Assembly: GCA_947489585.1 (NCBI GenBank)
Contig: CANLEE010000013.1
Span: 1-64,000, forward strand
Origin: an uncultured Psychroserpens sp.
Lineage (GTDB): Bacteria > Bacteroidota > Bacteroidia > Flavobacteriales > Flavobacteriaceae
Reading direction: 5' to 3'
DNA length: 64,000 bases
Shown here: positions 16,158 to 22,376 of the stretch, in pieces
Numbering within the stretch: the stretch's first letter is position 1
Layout: each line of letters starts with the position of its first letter
Notes under the pieces: generated by a model
Told to the model about the DNA's origin: nothing
What the model saw: the letters and a program-made list of their open reading frames with translations, nothing else
Database searches by the model: none
Made by a program: the position numbers and the translations under genes

Positions 16158-17558
16158 ATGAAAAATTATATACCAATTTTAGTTTTAGCTAATTTCTTTA
16201 TTTTCAATTTAACAATGTCTCAAAATTCAAATTTAGAATCTTTTTTTATAGAAGGGAAAAATAAAACAGCTTATCTGGGATATGTTGAACCTATAAGTGA
16301 ACAAACAACATCTAAAGCCAAAATTCTTGTATTTCCAGTTGTCACAGTTAAAAAAACTGATGTTCTTCTAGAAGATGAAACTGGTAAGAATATAGAAAAT
16401 TTAAATGAGATTGATGGAAGAAATCTCATGGGGAGAGTATCTGTTAAAATTGATATCAATGATTTAGCTAGTAATAAGCCATTATTGAATAAATTAATGT
16501 TTTCTTTTCATCCTGATATAACAGAACATGGCCTTGGAATTATCGAAAAACCTATCAAAAAAGAGATTCCATGCCCAGAATTTAAGTTAAAATGCAATGA
16601 TTTTGCTACTCAGAGATTATTAAGTAATATAAATAGCATTTATACTGGTGATTATTTCCAACAAGCTGCTCTATATCAACAACAAGAAATCAAAGTTAAT
16701 TCGAAACTATCAAAGTATAGAGTCGTACCTGTGTTTCCTAGAGGATTAAAGTTTACCATATTAATAAATGGAAATGAAGTTTCAACTAAGCAATTTTCTT
16801 TAAGTAGTAGTGTGAATTCTGGAAGCATTTTTGATATTCCAATTCCTACCAATTTAAGCCCTTCAACCTATCGTAATCTTATTGAAGGTGAATTTTTAAT
16901 TCAAACAGAATTTCAATTTTTGAGTTCTCGTTTTCAATCTGCATCCGCTGTGGTAAATCTAAAAGGTCATACGTCATATTTTGTTCAAGCATTTAAACAA
17001 GCAATTTCTGAAGTATCATCTACAAGTTCTGGAATTTTATTTTGGGAATCAACGCAAAAAAAAATCAATGAATTCATACAAGAGAGAAGCAATGAAAGTT
17101 TAAGTAGTGAAAATGTGCAGAATTATGAATATCGCCTTTATGATGTAGAAAATGAAAGCTTAATTAGAAAGGTTGAAGATTTCCTATTTCCTGAGACCAC
17201 ATTAAATGATATTATTTTAAATCATAAACAGGCAGCTCAAAAGGCAAGAGATTCGGACAATGCTCAATTGGCAAAAGTCCATGAAGACTACGCCACTTTA
17301 CTCGAGGGTAATCGGAATAATTTAGTACAAGCAAAGCATGTTGATGTTGCAAAAGCAATGTCTTCATTGGCGAATGAAGACTACCTCGGATTCATCGCAA
17401 ATGGATTTGCCTTTGGCGTACATGATTCTGATAATTCTTTTACTTTCCGTAAAATGGTGAATAGAAACTTTAGTGAATCTGAAACTAAAACATTTAGTGC
17501 TTTGATTTTTAAAACCTTATATCAAGAACACCTTATTAGCCAAAAACCCGCTGACTAA
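16158..17558 (+). CDS. Secreted hypothetical protein, 466 aa
   Basis: Residues 1-21 are a signal peptide (ILVLANFFIFNLTMSQ). The mature protein has a beta-rich first half (ILVFPVVTVKKTDVLLED, RVVPVFPRGLKFTILING) and a helical, Ala/Gln/Lys-rich second half (NHKQAAQKARDSDNAQLAKV, VDVAKAMSSLANEDYLGF). No enzyme motif is visible and I cannot name a family. It is 17 bases from the metallopeptidase gene, so it could be that enzyme's substrate, inhibitor or partner; this is only context. Confidence 0.6.
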   Translation: MKNYIPILVLANFFIFNLTMSQNSNLESFFIEGKNKTAYLGYVEPISEQTTSKAKILVFPVVTVKKTDVLLEDETGKNIENLNEIDGRNLMGRVSVKIDINDLASNKPLLNKLMFSFHPDITEHGLGIIEKPIKKEIPCPEFKLKCNDFATQRLLSNINSIYTGDYFQQAALYQQQEIKVNSKLSKYRVVPVFPRGLKFTILINGNEVSTKQFSLSSSVNSGSIFDIPIPTNLSPSTYRNLIEGEFLIQTEFQFLSSRFQSASAVVNLKGHTSYFVQAFKQAISEVSSTSSGILFWESTQKKINEFIQERSNESLSSENVQNYEYRLYDVENESLIRKVEDFLFPETTLNDIILNHKQAAQKARDSDNAQLAKVHEDYATLLEGNRNNLVQAKHVDVAKAMSSLANEDYLGFIANGFAFGVHDSDNSFTFRKMVNRNFSESETKTFSALIFKTLYQEHLISQKPAD

Positions 17559-17641
17559 AAGTAGAATTGAGTATTACTAAACATATAGTATGAGTTTAAA
17601 ACTACTATTTAATTAAATTCATTGCAGAATAATGTAATAAA

Positions 17642-18481
17642 ATGGATTGGAAAGATTATGAAAATATAACCAAATACATCTATGAAGAATTAGGAAGGAA
17701 AACTGGAGTAAAGATAATTGGATATGGAAATACTTTTAAAGTAAGAGGAAAATCAGGTGTTTCCCACCAAATAGATGTTTTGACAAATCATTCTGATGGA
17801 ATTCATAATTATCAGACTGCAATTGAATGTAAGTATTGGGAGAAAAAGATAAACAAGGACGTTGTTATGAAAGTTGCCTCAATTGTTGAAGATACTAACA
17901 TTCATAAAGGAGTAATCGTTTCAAAAAGAGGATATACAGCAGACGGAATATCCTTTGCTAAGGAGAAAAATATAGGTCTTATTGAACTGAGAGAAATAAA
18001 AGCAGGAGAACCAAAAGAAAACAATAAGGAAACCATCTTCCCAATAGCTGAGTTGATTTTAAATTTTAAAATAAAACGAAACAGGCCAAAAATATTAAAT
18101 ATCGAATTTGATTTTGTTGACATAAATAGGAAATCAGAAAAAATAGAACCAAATCAAATGATAATTAGACTTCAAGACGGCAATGAAATCACCCTTAATG
18201 AGTACATGATATCATTTAAAGAAGAATTACATAAACAAGAACCAAGTAAGCGTATAAAGAAATATTATGAATTAGAAAATGCGAATCTCATTAATACAAT
18301 GAGTAAAGAAATAGCACAAATAAGAGGACTAACATTGATCGGTTTCCTGGAAGTAAAAAATATGGATAATACACGTCATTTTAACATTGTTGATGAAGTT
18401 TGGTTAACTATGAAATCACTTTTTGAAAACAATTCATACACTATATCAAAGTTGGGTATGATAAAAAAAGATAAAAATTAA
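17642..18481 (+). CDS. Mrr-like restriction endonuclease-fold protein
   Basis: The N-terminal 120 residues match the Mrr_cat/REase-like layout: a helix YENITKYIYEELGRKTG, SHQIDVLTNH (Asp45), then TAIECKYW (Glu62, Lys64), a helix and GVIVSKRGYTADG. This is the predicted metal-dependent DNA cleavage core. The last 160 residues (from KIKRNRPKILNIEFDF) are beta-rich and unknown; they may recognise the target. It has no signal peptide, unlike the two secreted proteins upstream, from which it is separated by 83 bases; it may be transcribed separately. Confidence 0.75.
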   Translation: MDWKDYENITKYIYEELGRKTGVKIIGYGNTFKVRGKSGVSHQIDVLTNHSDGIHNYQTAIECKYWEKKINKDVVMKVASIVEDTNIHKGVIVSKRGYTADGISFAKEKNIGLIELREIKAGEPKENNKETIFPIAELILNFKIKRNRPKILNIEFDFVDINRKSEKIEPNQMIIRLQDGNEITLNEYMISFKEELHKQEPSKRIKKYYELENANLINTMSKEIAQIRGLTLIGFLEVKNMDNTRHFNIVDEVWLTMKSLFENNSYTISKLGMIKKDKN

Positions 18482-18498
18482 TTGCGTAAAACTGCAGC

Positions 18499-18619
18499 AT
18501 ACAACAGCGTGTATAGTAAATTACTTGTTCTGTGTGTACTCGGAAAATCCTACAGATTTTCCTCTGGTTCGTTTTCTATTTATTAATTTAGTGCTAAGCC
18601 ATGAACGAACACGTTAGCT
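18499..18619 (+). repeat. attC-like site 11, shortened
   Basis: The left arm is ATACAAC-AGCGTGTATAGTAAATTAC; the right end is GAACGAACACGTTAGCT. The copy lacks about 12 bases of the usual GCCAACGCAACTAACCATACAC arm, so the inner stem is damaged. The hairpin GGAAAATCC, TAC, AGATTTTCC is kept apart from one mismatch. Confidence 0.7.
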
Positions 18620-18629
18620 ATAATTTAAT

Positions 18630-19289
18630 ATGAAAGCAATAATTACAATAGCAAAGGAAAAAACAAATGGAATAGTAAAACATATTTCTGAAGTTAAGAA
18701 TGGTTTAAAATGTGACTGTGTGTGTCTTGAATGCTCTTTTGAACTAATTGCTGCAAATAAAGGAAAAAAACAAACTCCTCATTTTCGTCACCAAGGTAAT
18801 TCTAATTGTAATGGTTCTCCAGAGACTGGAATGCATTTATTAGCTAAGAAAATAATTGAAGAATCAGATTACCTTAATATATCGTGGACAAATAAATTCT
18901 ATTACTCTTGTTATATAACTGAAAAAAAATTACACGATATAATCCCTGATATACAAGTAAAAAATGGGTTGAATGAAATATGGGTAATAGAGATTGCAGT
19001 TACTCATAAGGTAGATGATTTAAAACTTCAGAAAATAAAAGCATTAAACCTAAACTGTTTAGAAATAGATTTATCTAGCATTAACAAATTTATTTCTAAA
19101 GAAGATTTAAAGAAAATTATTATTGATGAAGTTTATAACAAAAAAATCTTAAATAAAGCGTTGGAGTCTAGTAAAATTAAAAGTGAATCCACCAAAAAAA
19201 CTCAGAAGGAAAGCTTATTTAATCTTCTGAATCTGATTTTATTAATAGGACTATTTTTCTTGGGAAGATATATGTTAAAAAAACAGTAG
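18630..19289 (+). CDS. CoiA-like nuclease protein with C-terminal membrane helix
   Basis: The protein starts with a zinc-finger-like region: CLEC at 32-35 and HFRHQGNSNC, a pattern typical of the CoiA family (competence CoiA-like proteins with N-terminal Zn and a nuclease domain). It continues with ETGMHLLAKKII and a nuclease-like core, DIIPDIQV (Asp107) and WVIEIAVTH (Glu121). A single membrane helix (LLNLILLIGLFFLGRYML) lies at the C-terminus. CoiA is needed for transformation in Firmicutes; homologues in Bacteroidota are mostly uncharacterised and may act in defence. The gene starts 16 bases after the unit boundary and ends at the next repeat arm. Confidence 0.7.
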   Translation: MKAIITIAKEKTNGIVKHISEVKNGLKCDCVCLECSFELIAANKGKKQTPHFRHQGNSNCNGSPETGMHLLAKKIIEESDYLNISWTNKFYYSCYITEKKLHDIIPDIQVKNGLNEIWVIEIAVTHKVDDLKLQKIKALNLNCLEIDLSSINKFISKEDLKKIIIDEVYNKKILNKALESSKIKSESTKKTQKESLFNLLNLILLIGLFFLGRYMLKKQ

Positions 19290-19417
19290 TTAGCAACGTA
19301 TATAGTTCATAATGTATAAAAATGACTCAGGAAATTCTAACTAATTTCAGCACTCTTTGTTCTATTTTGCTAACTTACTTTTTGTAACATTACAAACCAC
19401 ACATAAACACGTTAGAA
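19288..19417 (+). repeat. attC-like site 12, degenerate
   Basis: The left arm is AGTTAGC-AACGTATATAGTTCATAATG and the right end CATAAACACGTTAGAAGC. The hairpin is weak (GAAATT-CTAACT-AATTTC). Boxes and arms have drifted, but the layout, including TTTTGCTAACTTAC, is intact. Confidence 0.65.
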
Positions 19418-19438
19418 GCAAACCAAAAACCAACTCGA

Positions 19439-19546
19439 ATGAAAATTTTGAAGAAAATAAATCAAGATGGATTAATAGTTTGTGGTATAGTGAAAAATAA
19501 GAGCAATCTGCTAACAACGTGTATAAATAGTTATTTCGTATGAAGG
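19439..19546 (+). CDS. Possible 35-codon ORF in a tiny cassette
   Basis: The last unit is only about 100 bases. An ATG reads MKILKKINQDGLIVCGIVKN and runs through the next repeat arm to a TGA, so the last third is encoded by the repeat. No ribosome-binding site stands out. It may be the remnant 5' end of a deleted gene. I consider expression unproven. Confidence 0.2.
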
Positions 19547-19690
19547 TTAATTAGAAGAGTTAGTCTTTACACAATATAGCATCGCCGTGCGTTCTTTGAA
19601 CGGCAATGCCATATCTTAGTTCAGTACTTTAATCAGGACATTAAATGTATAAAAGTCAACGACTACACTCATAATACATTAACAATATTA
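19509..19690 (+). repeat. Decayed terminal attC-like site
   Basis: The left arm TGCTAAC-AACGTGTATAAATAG is well kept. Beyond it the copy is degenerate: a small hairpin CGTTC-TTT-GAACG and CATATCTTAGTTCAG, matching the CTAACTTAGTTC block. The 3' arm with CACGTT is not recognisable, although CATAATACATTAACAATATT near 19668 could be its remnant. This marks the right end of the array. Confidence 0.5.
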
Positions 19691-19707
19691 AAAGGTGGTG
19701 AGGTTGA

Positions 19708-19884
19708 ATGATATATATTAAAAAATTGAATGCTTATGCATTCAACTCAACTTTGAGTTATGTATGTTTTCCACAAATAAGTCACAACTGCGGTAGTATA
19801 CTCCTTTTTCCTAATTTCTATAATGCAAAAGACATCGGTTATAACCCCCGATGTCCTTTACGTTATGAAACACCTTTACACTAA
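19708..19884 (+). CDS. Possible 58-codon leader ORF before the HTH gene
   Basis: An ATG lies 8 bases after AAAGGTGGTGAGG, an unusually good purine-rich ribosome-binding site for this genome. The frame encodes MIYIKKLNAYAFNSTLSYVC and overlaps the first 60 bases of the downstream HTH gene in another frame. Its early codons fall in two adjacent hairpins. It could be a leader peptide controlling the HTH gene, or chance. Confidence 0.25.
   Translation: MIYIKKLNAYAFNSTLSYVCFPQISHNCGSILLFPNFYNAKDIGYNPRCPLRYETPLH
19726..19759 (+). promoter_or_regulatory. Two adjacent short hairpins upstream of the HTH gene
   Basis: TTGAATGC-TTAT-GCATTCAA (19726-19745) is an 8-bp perfect stem. AACTCAA-CT-TTGAGTT (19744-19759) is a 7-bp perfect stem that shares two bases with the first. 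Both lie 64-97 bases before the HTH start. They could be an mRNA control element or operator sites. Confidence 0.4.
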
Positions 19885-20209
19885 TTCCCTCGCAAAAGTT
19901 AGAGCCGATGCAGAGGTTAGTATAGAAAACCTATCACTCATTTCAAGTATAGATCAAACAACCCTTAAAGACATGGAATCTGGTAAACAAAGACCATCCT
20001 TAAAAGTTATTTCAATGTATCACCTGCTCTTTAAGACACCTTATGAAGTACTGTTTGCGAACCTATGTGCAGATACGCATTCATATCTCATAGAACGGAG
20101 CGAAAATCTCATTGCAATGCTTAAAAGCTCACAATCCTTAAAGAGCAAAAGAATAATACAAGCAATTTCAAATTTAGTCAATAGGTTAGACACAGACCTC
20201 AATGACTAA
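19823..20209 (+). CDS. XRE-family helix-turn-helix protein
   Basis: The 128-residue protein has a Cro/C1-type HTH at about residues 20-75 (LAKVRADAEVSIENLSLIS, TTLKDMESGKQRPSLKVIS), where the recognition helix and the ExGxRxPS turn are recognisable. The C-terminal part is helical and may dimerise. Its end overlaps the next gene by 8 bases, so they are translationally coupled. It probably binds DNA as a regulator or as a partner of the RNase H-fold protein. Confidence 0.75.
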   Translation: MQKTSVITPDVLYVMKHLYTNSLAKVRADAEVSIENLSLISSIDQTTLKDMESGKQRPSLKVISMYHLLFKTPYEVLFANLCADTHSYLIERSENLIAMLKSSQSLKSKRIIQAISNLVNRLDTDLND

Positions 20210-20711
20210 TGTTACGCATGTTGAACCTACAAGAACAATTTCAATTTATGTTTGTTCTAGAGGATTTAGTTATGCCGTTATGGATAATGCGGTTACGTTA
20301 ATTGAAACAAATCTTATCTCTCCAAAAAAGTTTGGTGAAACTAAACTTTTGAAAAAGATGAAGCAAGTCATTACCTCTTTTGGAGATGTCACACTTATTT
20401 TAGAAGACCATTCTAGCAAGCATAACCGCAAAGGAAAACGCTCGAAAAATCTTAGTAAAAAAATCTATAGATGGTCTAAGAAACGAGGAATACCAGTTAA
20501 GACATATTCTCGCGATGATGTGAGAGAGGTTTTCTCTCCATGGATGGCGTATACAAAATATGATATTGCACAAGTATTGGTAAGTAATATTGAAGGTTTA
20601 AAGCCATTCTTCTATGAGCCAATAAAATATCCAGAACGTGACCATAATTATGAAGCTATTTTCACAGCTTGCTCATTAGGGGTGACGTTTTATTTTAAAT
20701 CTGGGAACTAA
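20202..20711 (+). CDS. RuvC/RNase H-fold protein, uncharacterised
   Basis: The 169 residues fit a RuvC-like resolvase fold: strand ISIYVCSRGFSYAVMD, strand VTLILEDHS with an acidic pair at 68-69, a basic region (KHNRKGKRSKNLSKKIYRWS) and a C-terminal acidic residue in ERDHNYEAIFTACSLG. The RuvC first Asp is not obvious (S or C at the usual site), so activity is uncertain. Coupled to the upstream HTH gene. I recall HTH + such proteins in other flavobacteria but not a proven function. Confidence 0.6.
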   Translation: MTNVTHVEPTRTISIYVCSRGFSYAVMDNAVTLIETNLISPKKFGETKLLKKMKQVITSFGDVTLILEDHSSKHNRKGKRSKNLSKKIYRWSKKRGIPVKTYSRDDVREVFSPWMAYTKYDIAQVLVSNIEGLKPFFYEPIKYPERDHNYEAIFTACSLGVTFYFKSGN

Positions 20712-20733
20712 ATCTTACTTATATTAGAAATTT

Positions 20734-20758
20734 AAAGCACCCTTTTAGGTGCTTTTTT
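20734..20758 (+). terminator. Rho-independent terminator
   Basis: AAAGCACC, loop CTTTTA, GGTGCTTTTTT: an eight-base stem followed by a T run, 23 bases after the stop of the RNase H-fold gene. Confidence 0.85.
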
Positions 20759-20772
20759 ATTACTTTTATTCT

Positions 20773-20928
20773 ATGAGTAAAAAAGAAAATATAGTAGGGG
20801 TTTTAAATATGATTTTTGAAAATTCTAATAAATTGTATGTAAAAGACAATAGACATTTTGTTGACACACTAAATGTAAAGAATTTTATGGTGCAACTAAC
20901 TAAAAATTATGTATTAACAAGGAGATAA
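20773..20928 (+). CDS. Small hypothetical protein, 51 aa
   Basis: An ATG frame of 51 codons (MSKKENIVGVLNMIFENSNK ...) follows the terminator and ends inside the AAGGAGAT ribosome-binding site of the PLD-type nuclease gene, whose ATG is 3 bases past its stop. The spacing suggests coupling. The protein is charged at both ends with hydrophobic residues between and has no known domain. It could be an antitoxin-like or leader peptide; not shown. Confidence 0.45.
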   Translation: MSKKENIVGVLNMIFENSNKLYVKDNRHFVDTLNVKNFMVQLTKNYVLTRR

Positions 20929-20931
20929 TCT

Positions 20932-21726
20932 ATGGCTAAAATTGTTACCACAAGAGGTATCTCATATCATCTTGAGCGATTGATTATCGAGGCTAGAAGT
21001 ACTATCACCCTAGTTACCCCATATCTAAAAATTCCAAAACCAATATTTGAGAGACTAGTGCGTGCAAATGCAGGGAGCGTTGAAATTACCATTGTGTATG
21101 GTAAGACACAAATGTCTCAATCTCAAGAAAAATTATTGAATACATTGGATAATTGTAGAATTATCTTTGTTGAAAACCTGCATGCTAAGGCATTCATTAG
21201 TGACCAATGTGGCATAATAGGCTCTATGAATCTTTATGATTTCTCAGAAATAAATAACCAAGAGTTGGGAGTATACTTTACTCGTAAGGACGATTTAGAA
21301 TTATGGGAGGTGGCAATAAATGAAGTTGATAATTTTATCGAATCAGGGAAGATAATTAAGGAGACTAGTTCATTTCAAGAATACTTAAAAGAAGATGATA
21401 AAATAGATTCTATTATAAAAGGTGATAAGAGTTTAAAAATTGAAGAGTTTCCAATTAAAGGAATTTATGTAGATAAAAGTTATGGATTTGTTACATATAA
21501 TTTTGTGAAATCATTGTCAAGTTTAAAAGATTTAAAACAAGAGAATTTTGAACGTTTTAAGCAAAGACTGGGGAAAAGATATCGCGTATTTTGGGATAGT
21601 CCATTTAACAGAATTTGCATTTATGAAAAAAATAATATTTTGTTTACTAATGATGACAAAGAATTTGAGTATCACAAAATAGCCATCATAATTGCAAATG
21701 AAATATTACGAGAAATTAAGTTCTAA
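20932..21726 (+). CDS. Phospholipase D-like nuclease family protein
   Basis: A single PLD catalytic motif, HxKxxxxD, is at His84, Lys86 and Asp91 (NLHAKAFISD), followed by GSMN at 97-100 and a Glu at 111. One-motif PLD proteins act as dimers and usually hydrolyse phosphodiesters of DNA, as in Nuc and BfiI. The first 80 residues have the alternating strands typical of the fold. Residues 130-264 are an unknown charged domain that may read DNA. A clear GGAGAT lies in front of the ATG. Its neighbours suggest a defence role, but this is inference. Confidence 0.8.
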   Translation: MAKIVTTRGISYHLERLIIEARSTITLVTPYLKIPKPIFERLVRANAGSVEITIVYGKTQMSQSQEKLLNTLDNCRIIFVENLHAKAFISDQCGIIGSMNLYDFSEINNQELGVYFTRKDDLELWEVAINEVDNFIESGKIIKETSSFQEYLKEDDKIDSIIKGDKSLKIEEFPIKGIYVDKSYGFVTYNFVKSLSSLKDLKQENFERFKQRLGKRYRVFWDSPFNRICIYEKNNILFTNDDKEFEYHKIAIIIANEILREIKF

Positions 21727-21730
21727 ATCA

Positions 21731-21776
21731 AAAAGTAGACATAGTGATTTTAATAAAAATACTAATGTCTACTTTT
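21731..21776. terminator. Bidirectional terminator between converging genes
   Basis: AAAAGTAGACAT and ATGTCTACTTTT form a 12-bp stem with a 22-base loop, between the + strand PLD gene and the - strand gene ending at 21810. The A run on the left and T run on the right allow termination in both directions. Confidence 0.75.
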
Positions 21777-21809
21777 AAATAATTATTTAAACCTATATCT
21801 TATACAGAA

Positions 21810-22367
21810 TTAATTTGGCTCTTTGAGATTAAAAGTAATCTCGCTCATGTTTTGTCTGTGCCTTAAAAAAGCTTTTATTTGATAGCTTTCTTTTTCCCAA
21901 ATTATGTAAAGTGGTTTTTCTTCAAAAGTACCCTCTCTTAAATCAAATTCGGTTGCTCTAACTTTTTGAAACATGCTAGAGGTACTATCATTTTCATTTT
22001 TGTCGTTAATGATTTTTATATTGTCTGGTATTAGAATACTATCTGGTTCTCCGTACTTTTCTACAAACAAATCAAAAAAATGACGATTAAATGCCTCATA
22101 AAATTTTATTGAAACTGACTGAATTTTTTGATTTTGATTAGTTTTTATAGAAACATATCTTATAGATGTCCCAAGATAATTTTGTTGGTTATAATCTTTA
22201 CAACCATACATTATACCTTCAAAGTTTTTAAATTCTAATTTCAAATTTCTAAAAGTACAGTTAAAAATACTTTCTGCTGCAAATAACTGCTCACCTAATA
22301 GATTTTCATACTTCATATTTGAGTTCATAGTCTGAATAAGTGCTAAAACTAATAAAAATTGTTTCAT
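21810..22367 (-). CDS. Secreted hypothetical protein, 185 aa
   Basis: The N-terminus MKQFLLVLALIQTMNSN is a short signal peptide. The mature part has beta-like stretches (IRYVSIKTNQNQKIQSVSI) and a C-terminal basic segment. No family recognised. It lies 9 bases after the stop of the larger lipoprotein gene on the same strand and is probably in its operon. Confidence 0.6.
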   Translation of the reverse strand: MKQFLLVLALIQTMNSNMKYENLLGEQLFAAESIFNCTFRNLKLEFKNFEGIMYGCKDYNQQNYLGTSIRYVSIKTNQNQKIQSVSIKFYEAFNRHFFDLFVEKYGEPDSILIPDNIKIINDKNENDSTSSMFQKVRATEFDLREGTFEEKPLYIIWEKESYQIKAFLRHRQNMSEITFNLKEPN

Positions 22368-22376
22368 ATCAAAAAA

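Larger units (their letters stand above)
75..19515 (+). mobile_element. Integron-like gene-cassette array, no integrase in window
   Basis: Thirteen + strand gene units are separated by twelve 121-135 bp attC-like repeats, with a partial repeat at the left end and a decayed one at the right end. Unit boundaries, taken at the G/TT of each closing GTT, are near 75, 1042, 2086, 2991, 4150, 5304, 5701, 6422, 8103, 9303, 15177, 18614 and 19412. The first bases of a unit are the reverse complement of the bases just before its own closing repeat, for example GTTGGCAGTA at 1041 and TACTGCCAAC ending at 1963. In integrons this follows from cassette excision as a circle with one attC. No tyrosine recombinase is encoded in the window, so the array is either integrase-less or the distal part of a longer integron lying to the left. 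The integron reading is inference; the repeat structure is directly seen. Confidence 0.78.

Noticed and set aside
915..19417. CRISPR array
   Set aside because: The repeats are 121-135 bp, palindromic and separated by whole genes, with no short spacers and no cas genes.
915..19417. MITE or IS-derived elements inserted after genes
   Set aside because: There are no target-site duplications around individual repeats. The variable flanks match as inverted pairs across the genes, which insertion of separate elements does not explain. All copies have one orientation.
915..19417. Ordinary transcription terminators
   Set aside because: The central hairpin lacks a T tract, and the 120-135 bp conserved context with long-range outer stems is far more than a terminator needs. 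Termination as a side effect is still possible.
20202..20711. Standard RuvC Holliday-junction resolvase
   Set aside because: Only about half of the catalytic acids can be placed, and the usual RuvC first Asp is not seen, so I call only the fold.
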